Assembly: GCA_031262495.1 (NCBI GenBank)
Contig: JAISHV010000006.1
Location: 1 to 63,363, forward strand
Source: Ruminococcus sp.
Lineage (GTDB): Bacteria > Bacillota > Clostridia > Oscillospirales > Ruminococcaceae
DNA: 63,363 nt
Direction: 5' to 3'
The position numbers and the translations under genes were made by a program. This document shows, in pieces, positions 51,727-60,700 of the stretch (position 1 is its first letter; each line of letters starts with the position of its first letter). The notes under the pieces are model-generated. The model was not told where the DNA came from, did not search any database, and worked only from the letters and a program-made list of their open reading frames with translations.

Positions 51727-53013
51727 TTAATTTACAGTTTCAATTTTCTCTTTGTTCCCCATATAAGGGCGCAGTGCAACGGGTATATTCACCGACCCGT
51801 CCGCATTAAGATTATTCTCTAAAAATGCAATAAGCATACGCGGCGGTGCGGCAACCGTATTATTCAGAGTATGCGCTAAGTATTTGCCGTCAGAACCCTG
51901 AACGCGAATTTTTAGGCGGCGCGCTTGTGCATCACCTAAATTTGAGCAGCTCCCGACCTCAAAATATTTCTTTTGTCTGGGCGACCATGCCTCAACGTCA
52001 ACCGACTTTACTTTCAAATCCGCTAAATCCCCCGAACAACATTCGAGAGTACGAACGGGAATATCAAGGCTTCTGAATAAATCAACGGTATTTTTCCACA
52101 TTACGTCATACCATTTCATTGAGTCTTCGGGCTTGCAGATTACAACCATCTCTTGTTTTTCAAACTGATGAATACGGTAAACGCCGCGTTCCTCAAGCCC
52201 GTGAGCACCTTTTTCTTTCCTAAAACAGGGCGAATAACTCGTCAGCGTATGCGGAAGCGTTTCTTCTTTAACAATAGTGTCGATATATTTCCCGATCATT
52301 GAATGTTCTGACGTACCGATTAAATAAAGGTCCTCACCCTCGATTTTGTACATCATTGCTTCCATCTCGGCAAAACTCATTACGCCTGTAACAATCCCGC
52401 TGCGAATCATAAACGGCGGTACACAATACGTAAAACCTCGGTCAATCATAAAATCCCTTGCGTAACTGATTACCGCAGAGTGAAGTCTGGCTATATCCCC
52501 CATCAGGTAGTAAAACCCATTCCCCGCGACATTCCGCGCCGCGTCAAGGTCAATACCGTTAAAACGTTCCATAATTTCCGTGTGATAGGGAATGTCAAAA
52601 TCAGGGACCACGGCTTCTCCGAAACGCTCAAGTTCAACATTTTCCGAGTCGTCTTTCCCGATAGGCACACTTTCATCTATTATTTGCGGAATTCTTCTCA
52701 TTATTTTGTCTAAAGCGGCAGAAGTTTCTACTTCTATGATTTCAAGCTCATTAAGCCTTGAAGCGTAAACCGAAACCTGTTTTTTCGCCTCTTCGGCTTT
52801 GTCTTTTTCGCCGCGTGCCATCATGCCGCCGATTTCTTTGGCGGTTTTGTTTTTTTCGGCGCGGAGCTTATCGCCCTCTGCTTTGGCGGCGCGAAATTTC
52901 GCATCTAATTCGATAGCCTCATCAACCATGCCGAGGCGGTTCTCCTGAAATTTCTTTTTCATGTTTTCTTTGACAATTTCAGCGTTTTCACGGACAAATC
53001 TGATATCCAACAT
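51727..53013 (-). CDS. serS: Seryl-tRNA synthetase
   Basis: 428 aa. The N-terminal ~110 residues form the helical tRNA-binding arm (KAEGDKLRAEKNKTAKEIGG). The class II core includes motif 2 (FRKEKGAHGLEERGVYRIHQF) and motif 3 (NTVAAPPRMLIAFLENN). From memory, the GAHGLEERG loop differs from the commoner bacterial GAAGRDTRG form. No T-box leader precedes it; it lies 20 bp after parB, so control is probably with the parAB unit. Confidence 0.94.
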   Translation of the reverse strand: MLDIRFVRENAEIVKENMKKKFQENRLGMVDEAIELDAKFRAAKAEGDKLRAEKNKTAKEIGGMMARGEKDKAEEAKKQVSVYASRLNELEIIEVETSAALDKIMRRIPQIIDESVPIGKDDSENVELERFGEAVVPDFDIPYHTEIMERFNGIDLDAARNVAGNGFYYLMGDIARLHSAVISYARDFMIDRGFTYCVPPFMIRSGIVTGVMSFAEMEAMMYKIEGEDLYLIGTSEHSMIGKYIDTIVKEETLPHTLTSYSPCFRKEKGAHGLEERGVYRIHQFEKQEMVVICKPEDSMKWYDVMWKNTVDLFRSLDIPVRTLECCSGDLADLKVKSVDVEAWSPRQKKYFEVGSCSNLGDAQARRLKIRVQGSDGKYLAHTLNNTVAAPPRMLIAFLENNLNADGSVNIPVALRPYMGNKEKIETVN

Positions 53014-53033
53014 CTCGTTTTACTTCCCTATAT

Positions 53034-53888
53034 TTATTTCAAATTTTCTAAAATTTTAGCAATCTTCTTCAAATCATCTTCATTGTCGAATTCAATGGTA
53101 AGTTTCCCGCTTGAGCCGTCTTTTGATTTAATTGAAATGTTGCGGCTGAGGGTTTCGCGCAAGGCGAGTTCTGTTTCGGTAATATGCTGATATTTCTTTT
53201 TTTCGGGCGAAAGCGGGTGAACTATTTGAATATCAGGTTCACTTAGTTTTGCGGCGGACTTTTCGGTTTCGCGGACGGTCATTTTGCCGTCGGCGCAAAG
53301 GTAAAGGAGTTCTGCGCGTTTTTTCTCGTCAGTGACAGAAAGCAGGGCTTTGCCCTGTCCGGGTGAAATTCTCCGCTCAATTAAAAAGCCTTTGATTTCG
53401 GGTGAAAGCTCAAGCAGGCGCAGGAGATTCGCGACAGCAGGGCGGCTTTTGCCGACGATTTTTGCGGCGGCTTCTTGGGTTAATCCGAAATCGTCAATCA
53501 GTTGTTTTAAGCCTTCGGCTTCTTCGATAGGGTTCAGTCCCTCGCGCTGTAGGTTTTCGACTAAAGCGGCTTCGGCGATTTGCCTGTCGGTGAGTTCTTT
53601 AATAATGACAGGTATTTCGGTAAGCCCCGCCGACTTAGCGGCACGATAACGGCGTTCACCGGCGACAATACGATAATGCCCGTCTGAAATGGGCGTAACA
53701 AGAATAGGCTGTAAAAGCCCATTGTCTTTTATGCTTAAAGTGAGGCTTTGCATTGCGTCGGCATCAAAGAAACGGCGCGGCTGGGATTTATTCGGCTCAA
53801 TTTGGGAAATCCGCAAAGTAGAAGACTCCCGCAAACTCCCGGAATTATCATCAAACAGGGCATCAAGCCCCAAACCTAATTTTTTCAT
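53034..53888 (-). CDS. parB: Chromosome-partitioning protein ParB (Spo0J)
   Basis: 284 aa. N-terminal CTPase/ParB domain with GERRYRA (77-83) and ENLQRE (111-116), a helix-turn-helix for parS (about 136-158, LTQEAAAKIVGKSRPAVANLL), and a C-terminal dimerisation domain ending LKKIAKILENLK. It slides along DNA from parS with CTP and works with ParA and SMC in origin segregation. No parS-like 16-mer was spotted nearby. Confidence 0.95.
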   Translation of the reverse strand: MKKLGLGLDALFDDNSGSLRESSTLRISQIEPNKSQPRRFFDADAMQSLTLSIKDNGLLQPILVTPISDGHYRIVAGERRYRAAKSAGLTEIPVIIKELTDRQIAEAALVENLQREGLNPIEEAEGLKQLIDDFGLTQEAAAKIVGKSRPAVANLLRLLELSPEIKGFLIERRISPGQGKALLSVTDEKKRAELLYLCADGKMTVRETEKSAAKLSEPDIQIVHPLSPEKKKYQHITETELALRETLSRNISIKSKDGSSGKLTIEFDNEDDLKKIAKILENLK

Positions 53889-53920
53889 GTGTTTATTTTT
53901 TTCATAATTTTAAAATTTTT

Positions 53921-54070
53921 ATTTTGTAGGGGCGGGCGCCCTCGCCCGCCCGCGCATACTAAAACGCATGATTTTAGTTAAAACAAAAATATTTTAAATT
54001 TTCGTTTATCAGCAAAAGGCACAGTATTTTAGATATTGCGGGCGGGCGAGGGCGCCCGCCCCTACAAAAT
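53921..54070. mobile_element. 150-bp MITE-like element with perfect 33-bp terminal inverted repeats
   Basis: 53921-53953 and 54038-54070 are exact reverse complements, starting ATTTTGTAGGGGCGGGC. Each arm is itself a GC-rich palindrome. The 84-bp AT-rich interior has no ORF. It fills the gap between parA and parB, and its outer TTGTAGGGGCG motif recurs as single palindromes near accA and accD. Confidence 0.8.
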
Positions 54071-54078
54071 CTGACCTC

Positions 54079-54864
54079 TTATTTCTGACCTCTGACATCT
54101 GTTTTGTGCTTCAAAAGTATCTCATTCGCCAGTTGTATGTAACTTTCCGATCCCTTAGACGATTTATCATAATAAATCACAGGCATACCATGGCTCGGGG
54201 CTTCTGACAGCCTTACATTTCGGGGGATAACGGTTTGCAGGGTCTTATTCGGAAAGTGTTTGCGGACTTCATTTACTACCTGATGAGTAAGCCCTAAACG
54301 CCCGTCATACATTGTAAAAAGAATACCCTCAATGTCAATTGCAGGATTAAACCGCTGTTTTACAAGCCGTATAGACTCAATAAGCTGTGACAGCCCCTCA
54401 AGGGCGTGAAATTCACATTGAAGCGGAATCAAAACCGCATCACAAGCGCACAAAGCATTTACGGTAAGCAACGACAGTGACGGCGGACAATCAATCAGAA
54501 TAAAATCATACGCCGCTTTAACGGTCAAAACTGCCATTTTCATTCGGTTTGAGCGGTTATCAATGTCAATAAGTTCAATATCCGCGCCCGCAAGGTCTGA
54601 GGTCGCGGGAACAACAGAAACGTTTTTAAATTTAGTGGGAACAGCCGTTTCGGCGATACTTCGCTTTCCGAGGAGAACATCATAAACGGTTGAGTCAAGG
54701 TTTTTTTTCTTGATACCGAAACCGCTTGTGAGGTTGCCTTGAGCATCGGAGTCGATACAGAGGACTTTCTTGTTTTTTTGCCCTAAAGCGGCGGCGAGAT
54801 TAACGACTGTCGTGGATTTCCCGACGCCGCCTTTTTGATTTGCACAGGCTATTACTATTGCCAT
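54079..54864 (-). CDS. parA: Chromosome-partitioning ATPase ParA (Soj)
   Basis: 261 aa from the ATG at 54864 (MAIVIACANQKGGVGKST), seven bases after AGGTG. The deviant Walker A is KGGVGKST (11-18), with ILIDCPPSLSLL as Walker B-like switch II. The open frame continues upstream to 54936, but those codons are translated from the dispersed hairpin element. The last seven codons (TDVRGQK) are encoded by the stop-linked heptad array. It partners ParB and probably also influences sporulation and replication control. Confidence 0.95.
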   Translation of the reverse strand: MAIVIACANQKGGVGKSTTVVNLAAALGQKNKKVLCIDSDAQGNLTSGFGIKKKNLDSTVYDVLLGKRSIAETAVPTKFKNVSVVPATSDLAGADIELIDIDNRSNRMKMAVLTVKAAYDFILIDCPPSLSLLTVNALCACDAVLIPLQCEFHALEGLSQLIESIRLVKQRFNPAIDIEGILFTMYDGRLGLTHQVVNEVRKHFPNKTLQTVIPRNVRLSEAPSHGMPVIYYDKSSKGSESYIQLANEILLKHKTDVRGQK

Positions 54865-54881
54865 ATATTTACACCTAATAA

Positions 54882-54963
54882 GGCGGGCAACCCGCCGTTG
54901 CAGCAACGCTGCGTATCGCTGATGAAAGTTTTTCAATTATCTCTACACGCTCACCGCGTAGAG
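54882..54963. repeat. Dispersed three-hairpin element, copy 2, in the parA leader
   Basis: Close copy of 45624-45705, with GGCGGGCAACCCGCC and GCAGCAACGCTGC hairpins and a CTCTACACG...CGCGTAGAG stem. It lies between the parA promoter (55011-55039) and the parA start, so it would be transcribed as a structured 5' leader. Confidence 0.85.
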
Positions 54964-55010
54964 GTTGATATATTTGATTTTTAATATCTTCAATCTTCAA
55001 TTCAAATTTA

Positions 55011-55052
55011 ATTATACACTATTTCTCATAAAAAAGCAAGTATTTTTTCTAA
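55011..55052 (-). promoter_or_regulatory. parA promoter within a 42-bp direct repeat
   Basis: Minus strand TTGCTT (55034-55039), 17-bp spacer, TATAAT (55011-55016). The whole 42 bp recurs exactly at 55593-55634 upstream of the orphan hicB. Confidence 0.8.
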
Positions 55053-55174
55053 TTTCTAAACAAGTAAAAACCCGCCGAACAAATCGGCAGGTTTGGAACA
55101 TTTAGTAAATCCAACAATAACGCGCCGCGAAGCGGCGAAATTCTGACTTCTAAACTCTGACTTCTGAAATCTGT

Positions 55175-55570
55175 TTAAATGCCCAATTCCTGTTGAATAG
55201 CTCTTTGAAGCGCGGCGGAAAAATTTATTCCGCGCCGCTCGGCTAAAGCGTTGAGCCAATTTGGTAATAAACAACTCCTACTGACAATTTCGGGGTTAAT
55301 TTTTCGTTCAAATTCATCAATATCGAGTCTGATGAGGTTGACAAATCCGTTGTCATATTCTGTTGCTGTAACATTTTTATAATCAGAGGGCGAAGGGATA
55401 GGTTCATCATCTTCAAGTGCCGAGTGAATCCAACCGCAAGCGGCATCCTCTGCCATTAAAATTGCTTCGTCCATTGTCATACCGCAAGTAACGCACCCCG
55501 GCAAATCCGGGAAATCTACCGTTATTCCGTCATCAGCCGTATAAAAACAAGCCGGATATGTGTAAACCAT
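55175..55570 (-). CDS. Orphan HicB-like antitoxin
   Basis: 131 aa from the ATG at 55570 (MVYTYPACFYTADDGIT). The HicB domain (ITVDFPDLPGCVTCGMTMDEAI ... MAEDAACGWI) and the C-terminal RHH-like part (LLPNWLNALAERRGINFSAAL) match the HicB at 45740 in plan, but no hicA lies next to it. It is directly followed by heptads and has its own promoter. It may act as a solitary DNA-binding regulator or neutralise a distant HicA. Confidence 0.85.
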   Translation of the reverse strand: MVYTYPACFYTADDGITVDFPDLPGCVTCGMTMDEAILMAEDAACGWIHSALEDDEPIPSPSDYKNVTATEYDNGFVNLIRLDIDEFERKINPEIVSRSCLLPNWLNALAERRGINFSAALQRAIQQELGI

Positions 55571-55592
55571 AAAAAGCACCGCCCTACCTGTT

Positions 55593-55634
55593 ATTATACA
55601 CTATTTCTCATAAAAAAGCAAGTATTTTTTCTAA
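55593..55634 (-). promoter_or_regulatory. Orphan hicB promoter, second copy of the 42-bp direct repeat
   Basis: Minus strand TTGCTT (55616-55621), 17-bp spacer, TATAAT (55593-55598). It is identical over 42 bp to the parA promoter region. Confidence 0.8.
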
Positions 55635-55641
55635 AAAACCA

Positions 55642-55667
55642 CCCCCGCTTCTTTTCAGAAGCGGGGG
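55642..55667 (-). terminator. Terminator of the three-repeat secreted protein gene
   Basis: CCCCCGCTTC (55642-55651) pairs perfectly with GAAGCGGGGG (55658-55667). On the minus strand it is followed by TGGTTTTTTAG. Confidence 0.88.
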
Positions 55668-55717
55668 ATAGTTTTTTATTCGTAAACCTTTATTAATGTT
55701 TATTTAAGATTATTTTT

Positions 55718-56722
55718 TTACTTTGCGGAATAACTTCTTATTACGATTTCATCAAGAACCGTTCTTCCGTTTAATGAATTTATAATTTTAATCACGTTCG
55801 AGCCTCTGACAATATTAACATTATGAGGTCTGTGGTTTCCTGATATAAGATTGTTATTGATATAAGCGTTTGATTCTTTTGTATTTGCAATAGTGAAGTT
55901 GCCTGAATAGCCGATATAAACATTGTTCGTTGTACCGATCTGATGCACATATTTAATTTCGTTTGTTGCATTATCAACTACATAAGTGTAGTTAGCGCCG
56001 GGGGTTGATCCTTTATTAACAATTTTAAAAGATGCTAAAGTTGTTTTGTCAGCCTCACAAACAGTTATCGTAACAGGCGCAGAAGCAAAGCCTTTATTAG
56101 AAGGAACATTTATCATTTCGCCTACATACCCGTATTTGTCTTTAATATTATTGTCTACTACTTTACCAGCATAAGATCTGTAAATATTTCTTGATTTTGA
56201 GCTTACTACGAGATAGTCACCGCCGGAGGGAACAAATACGTATGTTGTTTGTCCTTTTTTAATAGTTCTATACGCTACGCCGTTCTTATCCTTTAATGTG
56301 AATGTTTCATTATCCGGCTCAACTTTGGGAGGAACCTGACCTGTAATTTTAAGAGTTGCAACTCTGTAGCCTGTAGCTCTGTCGCGCACATAATAAGTAT
56401 TTAAGCCTGATGAAACAGATACAGGTTCGCCTTTGCCGTAGTCATTATTTAAATATAAACCGTTTGCGGAAGTGCTGACCTCAATGTCTTTGCCTGAACC
56501 GTGTTTAACAAAATACGAGCCGTCTGTTGAAACAGTCGCAGATATTACAGCACCTGTTGAAGCTTGCATTGATCCTAACGTTTGTCCGCTGTTGTTTACA
56601 AAATATATATTTGTATCCGCTGCCGTAACCTTAGTAGAGAATAACCCTGTAGTAGCAAGTGAAGTTAAGAGTAAAGCTGTAAGAAGAATAAAAGTCGTAA
56701 ACGTTTTTGTTACCTTCTTCAT
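55718..56722 (-). CDS. Secreted protein with three ~90-aa repeats
   Basis: 334 aa from the ATG at 56722 (MKKVTKTFTTFILLTALLL), preceded by AAGGAG. A signal peptide ends near KVTAAD (about 36). The mature part is three repeats (about 38-135, 145-240, 250-334). Each has a YV-SG-Y/F strand pair, an N-x-YINNN-like or NDYGKGE turn (for example SNAYINNNLISGN), and a closing strand. I do not recognise the family; a surface binding or matrix protein is likely. Transcription starts from a promoter whose spacer is an A14 tract. Confidence 0.75.
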   Translation of the reverse strand: MKKVTKTFTTFILLTALLLTSLATTGLFSTKVTAADTNIYFVNNSGQTLGSMQASTGAVISATVSTDGSYFVKHGSGKDIEVSTSANGLYLNNDYGKGEPVSVSSGLNTYYVRDRATGYRVATLKITGQVPPKVEPDNETFTLKDKNGVAYRTIKKGQTTYVFVPSGGDYLVVSSKSRNIYRSYAGKVVDNNIKDKYGYVGEMINVPSNKGFASAPVTITVCEADKTTLASFKIVNKGSTPGANYTYVVDNATNEIKYVHQIGTTNNVYIGYSGNFTIANTKESNAYINNNLISGNHRPHNVNIVRGSNVIKIINSLNGRTVLDEIVIRSYSAK

Positions 56723-56799
56723 GGGGTGCTCCTTCCAATCCATATCCCGGATTTGAAAAAATTATTTTCGGCAAGAACCATTTCTTGCTCTGTGCTTAT

Positions 56800-56828
56800 A
56801 CTATACCATTTTTTTTTTTTTTCTGCAA
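56800..56828 (-). promoter_or_regulatory. Candidate phase-variable promoter with A14 spacer
   Basis: On the minus strand TTGCAG (56823-56828), then 14 A and TGG (exactly 17 bp), then TATAGT (56800-56805). A homopolymer inside the -35/-10 spacer would change promoter strength if it slipped. Confidence 0.6.
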
Positions 56829-57110
56829 GCAAAAAACATAAATTGGTCATATATGTATCACTATTAGTCAAAATAATATAAGAAAGAATTTGTGAGTAAA
56901 ATTAGAATAATTATTATAATTTAAACGATTAAAAATGTCAAGCTTTTTTTGAAAAACAGTCATATTTTAATCACATTCAGTCAAAATAGTACAAGTCCAA
57001 AGCCGATGTAAATGTACACTGTTTGAGAATATAGATTGATTTTATTACGTGTAAAATTGAAAACTTTTACAATTCTAATCTTTAAAATTAAATATACACA
57101 TATTCCCAAG

Positions 57111-57264
57111 AATAAAACCCGCCCTTTGTTTTTTACAAAAGGCGGATTTAAAAAAGGAGAACGTGAAATCGGTTACACAAACGGCACAGCCTGACAGGTC
57201 AGGAGGACAACAGGCAATTGCACCGACGTTTACTCTAAATAGTAAACCGAATTCGTTAGTCGTT
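57111..57264 (-). ncRNA. Candidate ~150-nt structured RNA, unknown class
   Basis: A consensus promoter (57271-57299) fires toward a strong terminator (57119-57145, CCGCC-TTTGT stem, then GTTTTATT on the minus strand). The intervening ~120 nt can fold into a multi-branched structure. The closing stem uses CGGTT near the 5' end and AACCG near the 3' end. A GTTTACT-AGTAAAC hairpin and a CCTGAC-GTCAGG stem are also present, with GCCTG-CAGGC as an alternative. An open frame of 105 codons spans the region (57392-57075) but starts upstream of this promoter. I recognise no known riboswitch or RNA family. Confidence 0.55.
57119..57145 (-). terminator. Terminator of the candidate RNA
   Basis: CCGCCCTTTGT (57119-57129) with ACAAAAGGCGG (57135-57145), one mismatch pair, followed on the minus strand by GTTTTATT. 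Confidence 0.75.
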
Positions 57265-57270
57265 AAAATA

Positions 57271-57299
57271 ATTATATATATTTTAAAGTTCTTTGTCAA
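57271..57299 (-). promoter_or_regulatory. Consensus promoter of the candidate RNA
   Basis: Minus strand TTGACA (57294-57299), 17-bp spacer, TATAAT (57271-57276). There is no good ribosome site or start codon in the following 60 bases. Confidence 0.7.
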
Positions 57300-57500
57300 T
57301 ACGTAATGTCGCGAACTCAAAAAAACGCGTTTGAACAGTTTTAATTGTGAAATTTTTATAAAATAAACGGAAACAAAAATGTTTGATTTCAAATTATATG
57401 TTTAGCTTTAAACAAAAACTAAAAATATAATTTATATTCTTAATTTCAATATTTTTATACACAATCTAATTTAATATTTTTTAAAGAAAATTTTACTTGA

Positions 57501-57569
57501 GCGCGGCAACCGCGCAGTTAATTCGCGATGGAACTATTTTGTATTCCCTTTTTGCTCGCCGCGTAGAAG
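57501..57569. repeat. Dispersed hairpin element, diverged copy 3
   Basis: GCGCGGCAACCGCGC hairpin, shortened middle with CGCGATGGAACT, and the conserved end GCTCGCCGCGTAGAAG. It lies 38 bp upstream of the PFOR -35. The rest of 56830-57730 is AT-rich and carries no convincing protein gene. Confidence 0.7.
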
Positions 57570-57606
57570 TATTTATTTAAATTTTGTTATTTTTTTTGTT
57601 GATTCA

Positions 57607-57635
57607 TTGACATTGTGATAAAAATATGGTATAAT
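57607..57635 (+). promoter_or_regulatory. PFOR promoter
   Basis: TTGACA (57607-57612), 17-bp spacer, TATAAT (57630-57635), a perfect consensus fitting a highly expressed gene. The leader to the ATG at 57734 is about 90 nt and ends in AAAGGAG. Confidence 0.88.
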
Positions 57636-57733
57636 AATCTTTAATAGTTGCAAATCGCCGTTTTCCGTAAATAAAATATTCAGCGGACGAATTTACAACC
57701 GAAATTGCAATAAAAAGGAGATTACTTTAAAAA

Positions 57734-60700
57734 ATGTCAAGAAAAATGAAAACAATGGACGGTAACAATGCCGCCGCATGGGCTTCTTATCCGTTTACCG
57801 ATGTCGCGGCTATCTATCCGATTACGCCGTCGTCGGTTATGGCAGAAGTTACCGATACATGGGCTGTTGCGGGACGCAAAAACCTGTTCGGCAGAGAAGT
57901 TGCTATCAGCGAAATGCAGTCAGAAGCGGGTGCGGCGGGTGCTGTTCACGGCTCATTACAGGCAGGTGCTTTAACGTCAACATATACAGCGTCACAAGGT
58001 TTGCTCCTTATGATTCCGAATATGTATAAAATTGCCGGAGAACTGCTCCCTTGCGTAATTAACGTTTCCGCACGTGCTTTAGCTTCACACGCACTGTCGA
58101 TTTTCGGTGACCATTCCGATATTTATGCTTGCCGTCAGACAGGATTTTCGATGCTCTGTTCGGGTAATGTTCAGGAAGTTATGGACCTCGGCGCGGTTGC
58201 GAACTTAGCTACTTTAAAGGGCAAAGTGCCGGTACTCCACTTCTTTGACGGTTTCAGAACCTCTCACGAAATTCAGAAAATCGAAGTGTGGGAAAACGAG
58301 GATATGGCTGAAATGGTTGACTGGCAGTCCATTCAGGATTTCCGCGACAAAGCCTTAAACCCCGAACACCCTGTTACTCGCGGTACGGCGCAAAACGGCG
58401 ACGTGTTCTTCCAAGCCCGCGAAGCTTGCAACACATATTACGACAAATTCCCCGCTGTTGTTGAAGAATATATGAACAAAGTCAACGCCAAAATCGGCAC
58501 TGACTATAAACTCTTTAACTACTACGGTGCAGAGAATGCAGAACACATTATAATCGCAATGGGCTCTGTATGCGATACTATAGAAGAAACTATCGACTTC
58601 TTAAACGCCGAGGGCGGCAAATTCGGGCTTGTGAAAGTCCGCCTCTACAGACCGTTCTGTGCGGATAAACTTATAGAAGCTATCCCCGATTCCGTAAAAC
58701 AAATTTCCGTGCTTGACCGCACAAAAGAACCCGGCTCGCTGGGCGAACCGCTTTACCTCGACGTTTTAGCGGCACTCAAAGGCTCAAAATTCAATAACAT
58801 CACCGTTTGCGGCGGACGTTACGGTTTAGCTTCAAAAGACACAACCCCCGCACAAATCAAGGCTGTATACGACAATGCCGACTTCAAAGCGGAATTCAAA
58901 CCCCATTTCACAATCGGTATCGTGGATGATGTTACAAACCTCTCATTAGCGCAAGGCGCGAAACTCGCTACCGCTCCGCAGGGGACTACCGCTTGTAAAT
59001 TCTGGGGGCTCGGTGCTGACGGTACTGTCGGGGCTAATAAGAACTCCATTAAGATTATCGGCGACCATACGGATATGTATGCTCAGGCGTATTTCGCATA
59101 TGACTCGAAAAAATCGGGCGGCGTAACTGTTTCGCATTTGCGTTTCGGCAAAACACCGATTAAATCGACTTACCTCATTAATATGGCGGATTTTGTTGCT
59201 TGCCATAACCAGTCATATATTGATAAATATGACATGGTTTCGGATATTAAACCGGGCGGTACATTCTTACTCAACTGCCAATGGAAAGACGGCGAACTTG
59301 AAGAACGTCTCCCGGGACAAGTGAAACGCTATATCGCACAGAATAATATTAAATTTTATACAATTGACGGTGTTGATATCGGTAAAAAAATCGGCTTAGG
59401 CAACCGCATTAACACGGTTTTACAGTCCGCATTCTTTGAACTTGCGAAGATAATCCCCATAGATGAAGCCGTTAAATTCATGAAAGACGCGGCTACAAAA
59501 TCTTACAGCAAAAAAGGCGACGCAATTGTTAAAATGAACCACGACGCTATTGATGCGGGTTATAAAGAGTTAGTTGAAGTTAAAGTACCCGACTCGTGGA
59601 AAAATTGCGTAAATACACCGATGGGACAGGCTAAAGCCGAGGGCGGCAGAGCTGAACTCACGAAATTTGTCAATAACGTACTGATTCCGATGAATGCGCA
59701 AAAAGGAGACGATTTGCCTGTTTCGGCGTTCATGGATTATGTGGACGGAACATCTCCGGCGGGTTCAGCGGCATACGAAAAACGCGGTATTGCCATTGAC
59801 GTACCCTCATGGAACAGTGAAAACTGTATTCAGTGTACGTTCTGTTCTTACGTTTGCCCCCACGCGGTAATCAGACCTATCGCCATGACGGCTGATGAAC
59901 TCTCAAAATCCCCTGTAGAAACCTGTTCGGGCGATATCGCGAAATCCGAGCTGAAATTCGTAATGACTGTTTCGACATTAGACTGTTCGGGATGCGGTGC
60001 GTGTGCAGAAGTTTGCCCGGGCAAAAAAGGCAACAAAGCCCTCACAATGAAACCCATTGACTCACAGCTTGACAGACAAGACCTGTTCGCTTACGGTCAG
60101 AGTTTACCTGAAAAGGCTGAAATCGAAAAGAAATTTGCGACGACTTCAATCAAAGGCTCACAGTTCAAACAACCGCTTCTCGAATTCAGCGGCGCGTGTG
60201 CGGGCTGCGGTGAAACACCTTATGCGAAACTTATTACTCAGCTTTTCGGCGACAGAATGTATATCGCGAATGCAACAGGCTGTTCGTCCATCTGGGGCGG
60301 CTCTGCTCCGGCGACACCCTATACCGTTAACAAAGAAGGCAAAGGTCCCGCATGGGCTAACTCACTCTTTGAAGACAACGCGGAATACGGTTACGGAATG
60401 TTCTTAGGTCAAAAAGCCGTGAGAAACCGTCTTATCGCGAAAACCGAAGAACTCCTCACATTCCCCATGACAGCAGATAAGGTAAAGAAAGCCGCACAGA
60501 AATGGCTCGATACAAAAGACGACGGCAAAGCTAACGCCGCTGCAACCAAAGATTTCATCGCCGCTTTAGAGTGGGGTCAACCTACTTTGGAAGAGATGAA
60601 AGGCACTGAATGGGAAGCTGAATATGTAGCTAACGGCAATAAATGCACTTGCCCCGCTTGTGTGGCAGGACGTGAAATCTTAGCGGACAAGGCTTTCCTC

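Noticed and set aside
53014-53033. T-box leader for serS
   Set aside because: Only 20 bp separate parB and serS, with no room for a specifier loop or antiterminator.
53034-54864. parS sites around parAB
   Set aside because: I looked for the TGTTTCACGTGAAACA-type palindrome and saw none in this part of the window.
54865-54936. N-terminal extension of ParA
   Set aside because: These codons come from the dispersed hairpin element; the same peptide appears at 45624-45705 where there is no ParA. The MAIVIACANQKGG start has its own ribosome site and matches the family.
57075-57392. 105-codon minus-strand ORF with a Cys-rich segment
   Set aside because: Its ATG lies upstream of the consensus promoter, no ribosome site is present, and it runs through a terminator hairpin. 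I prefer a non-coding RNA, although a short Cys-rich peptide is not fully excluded.
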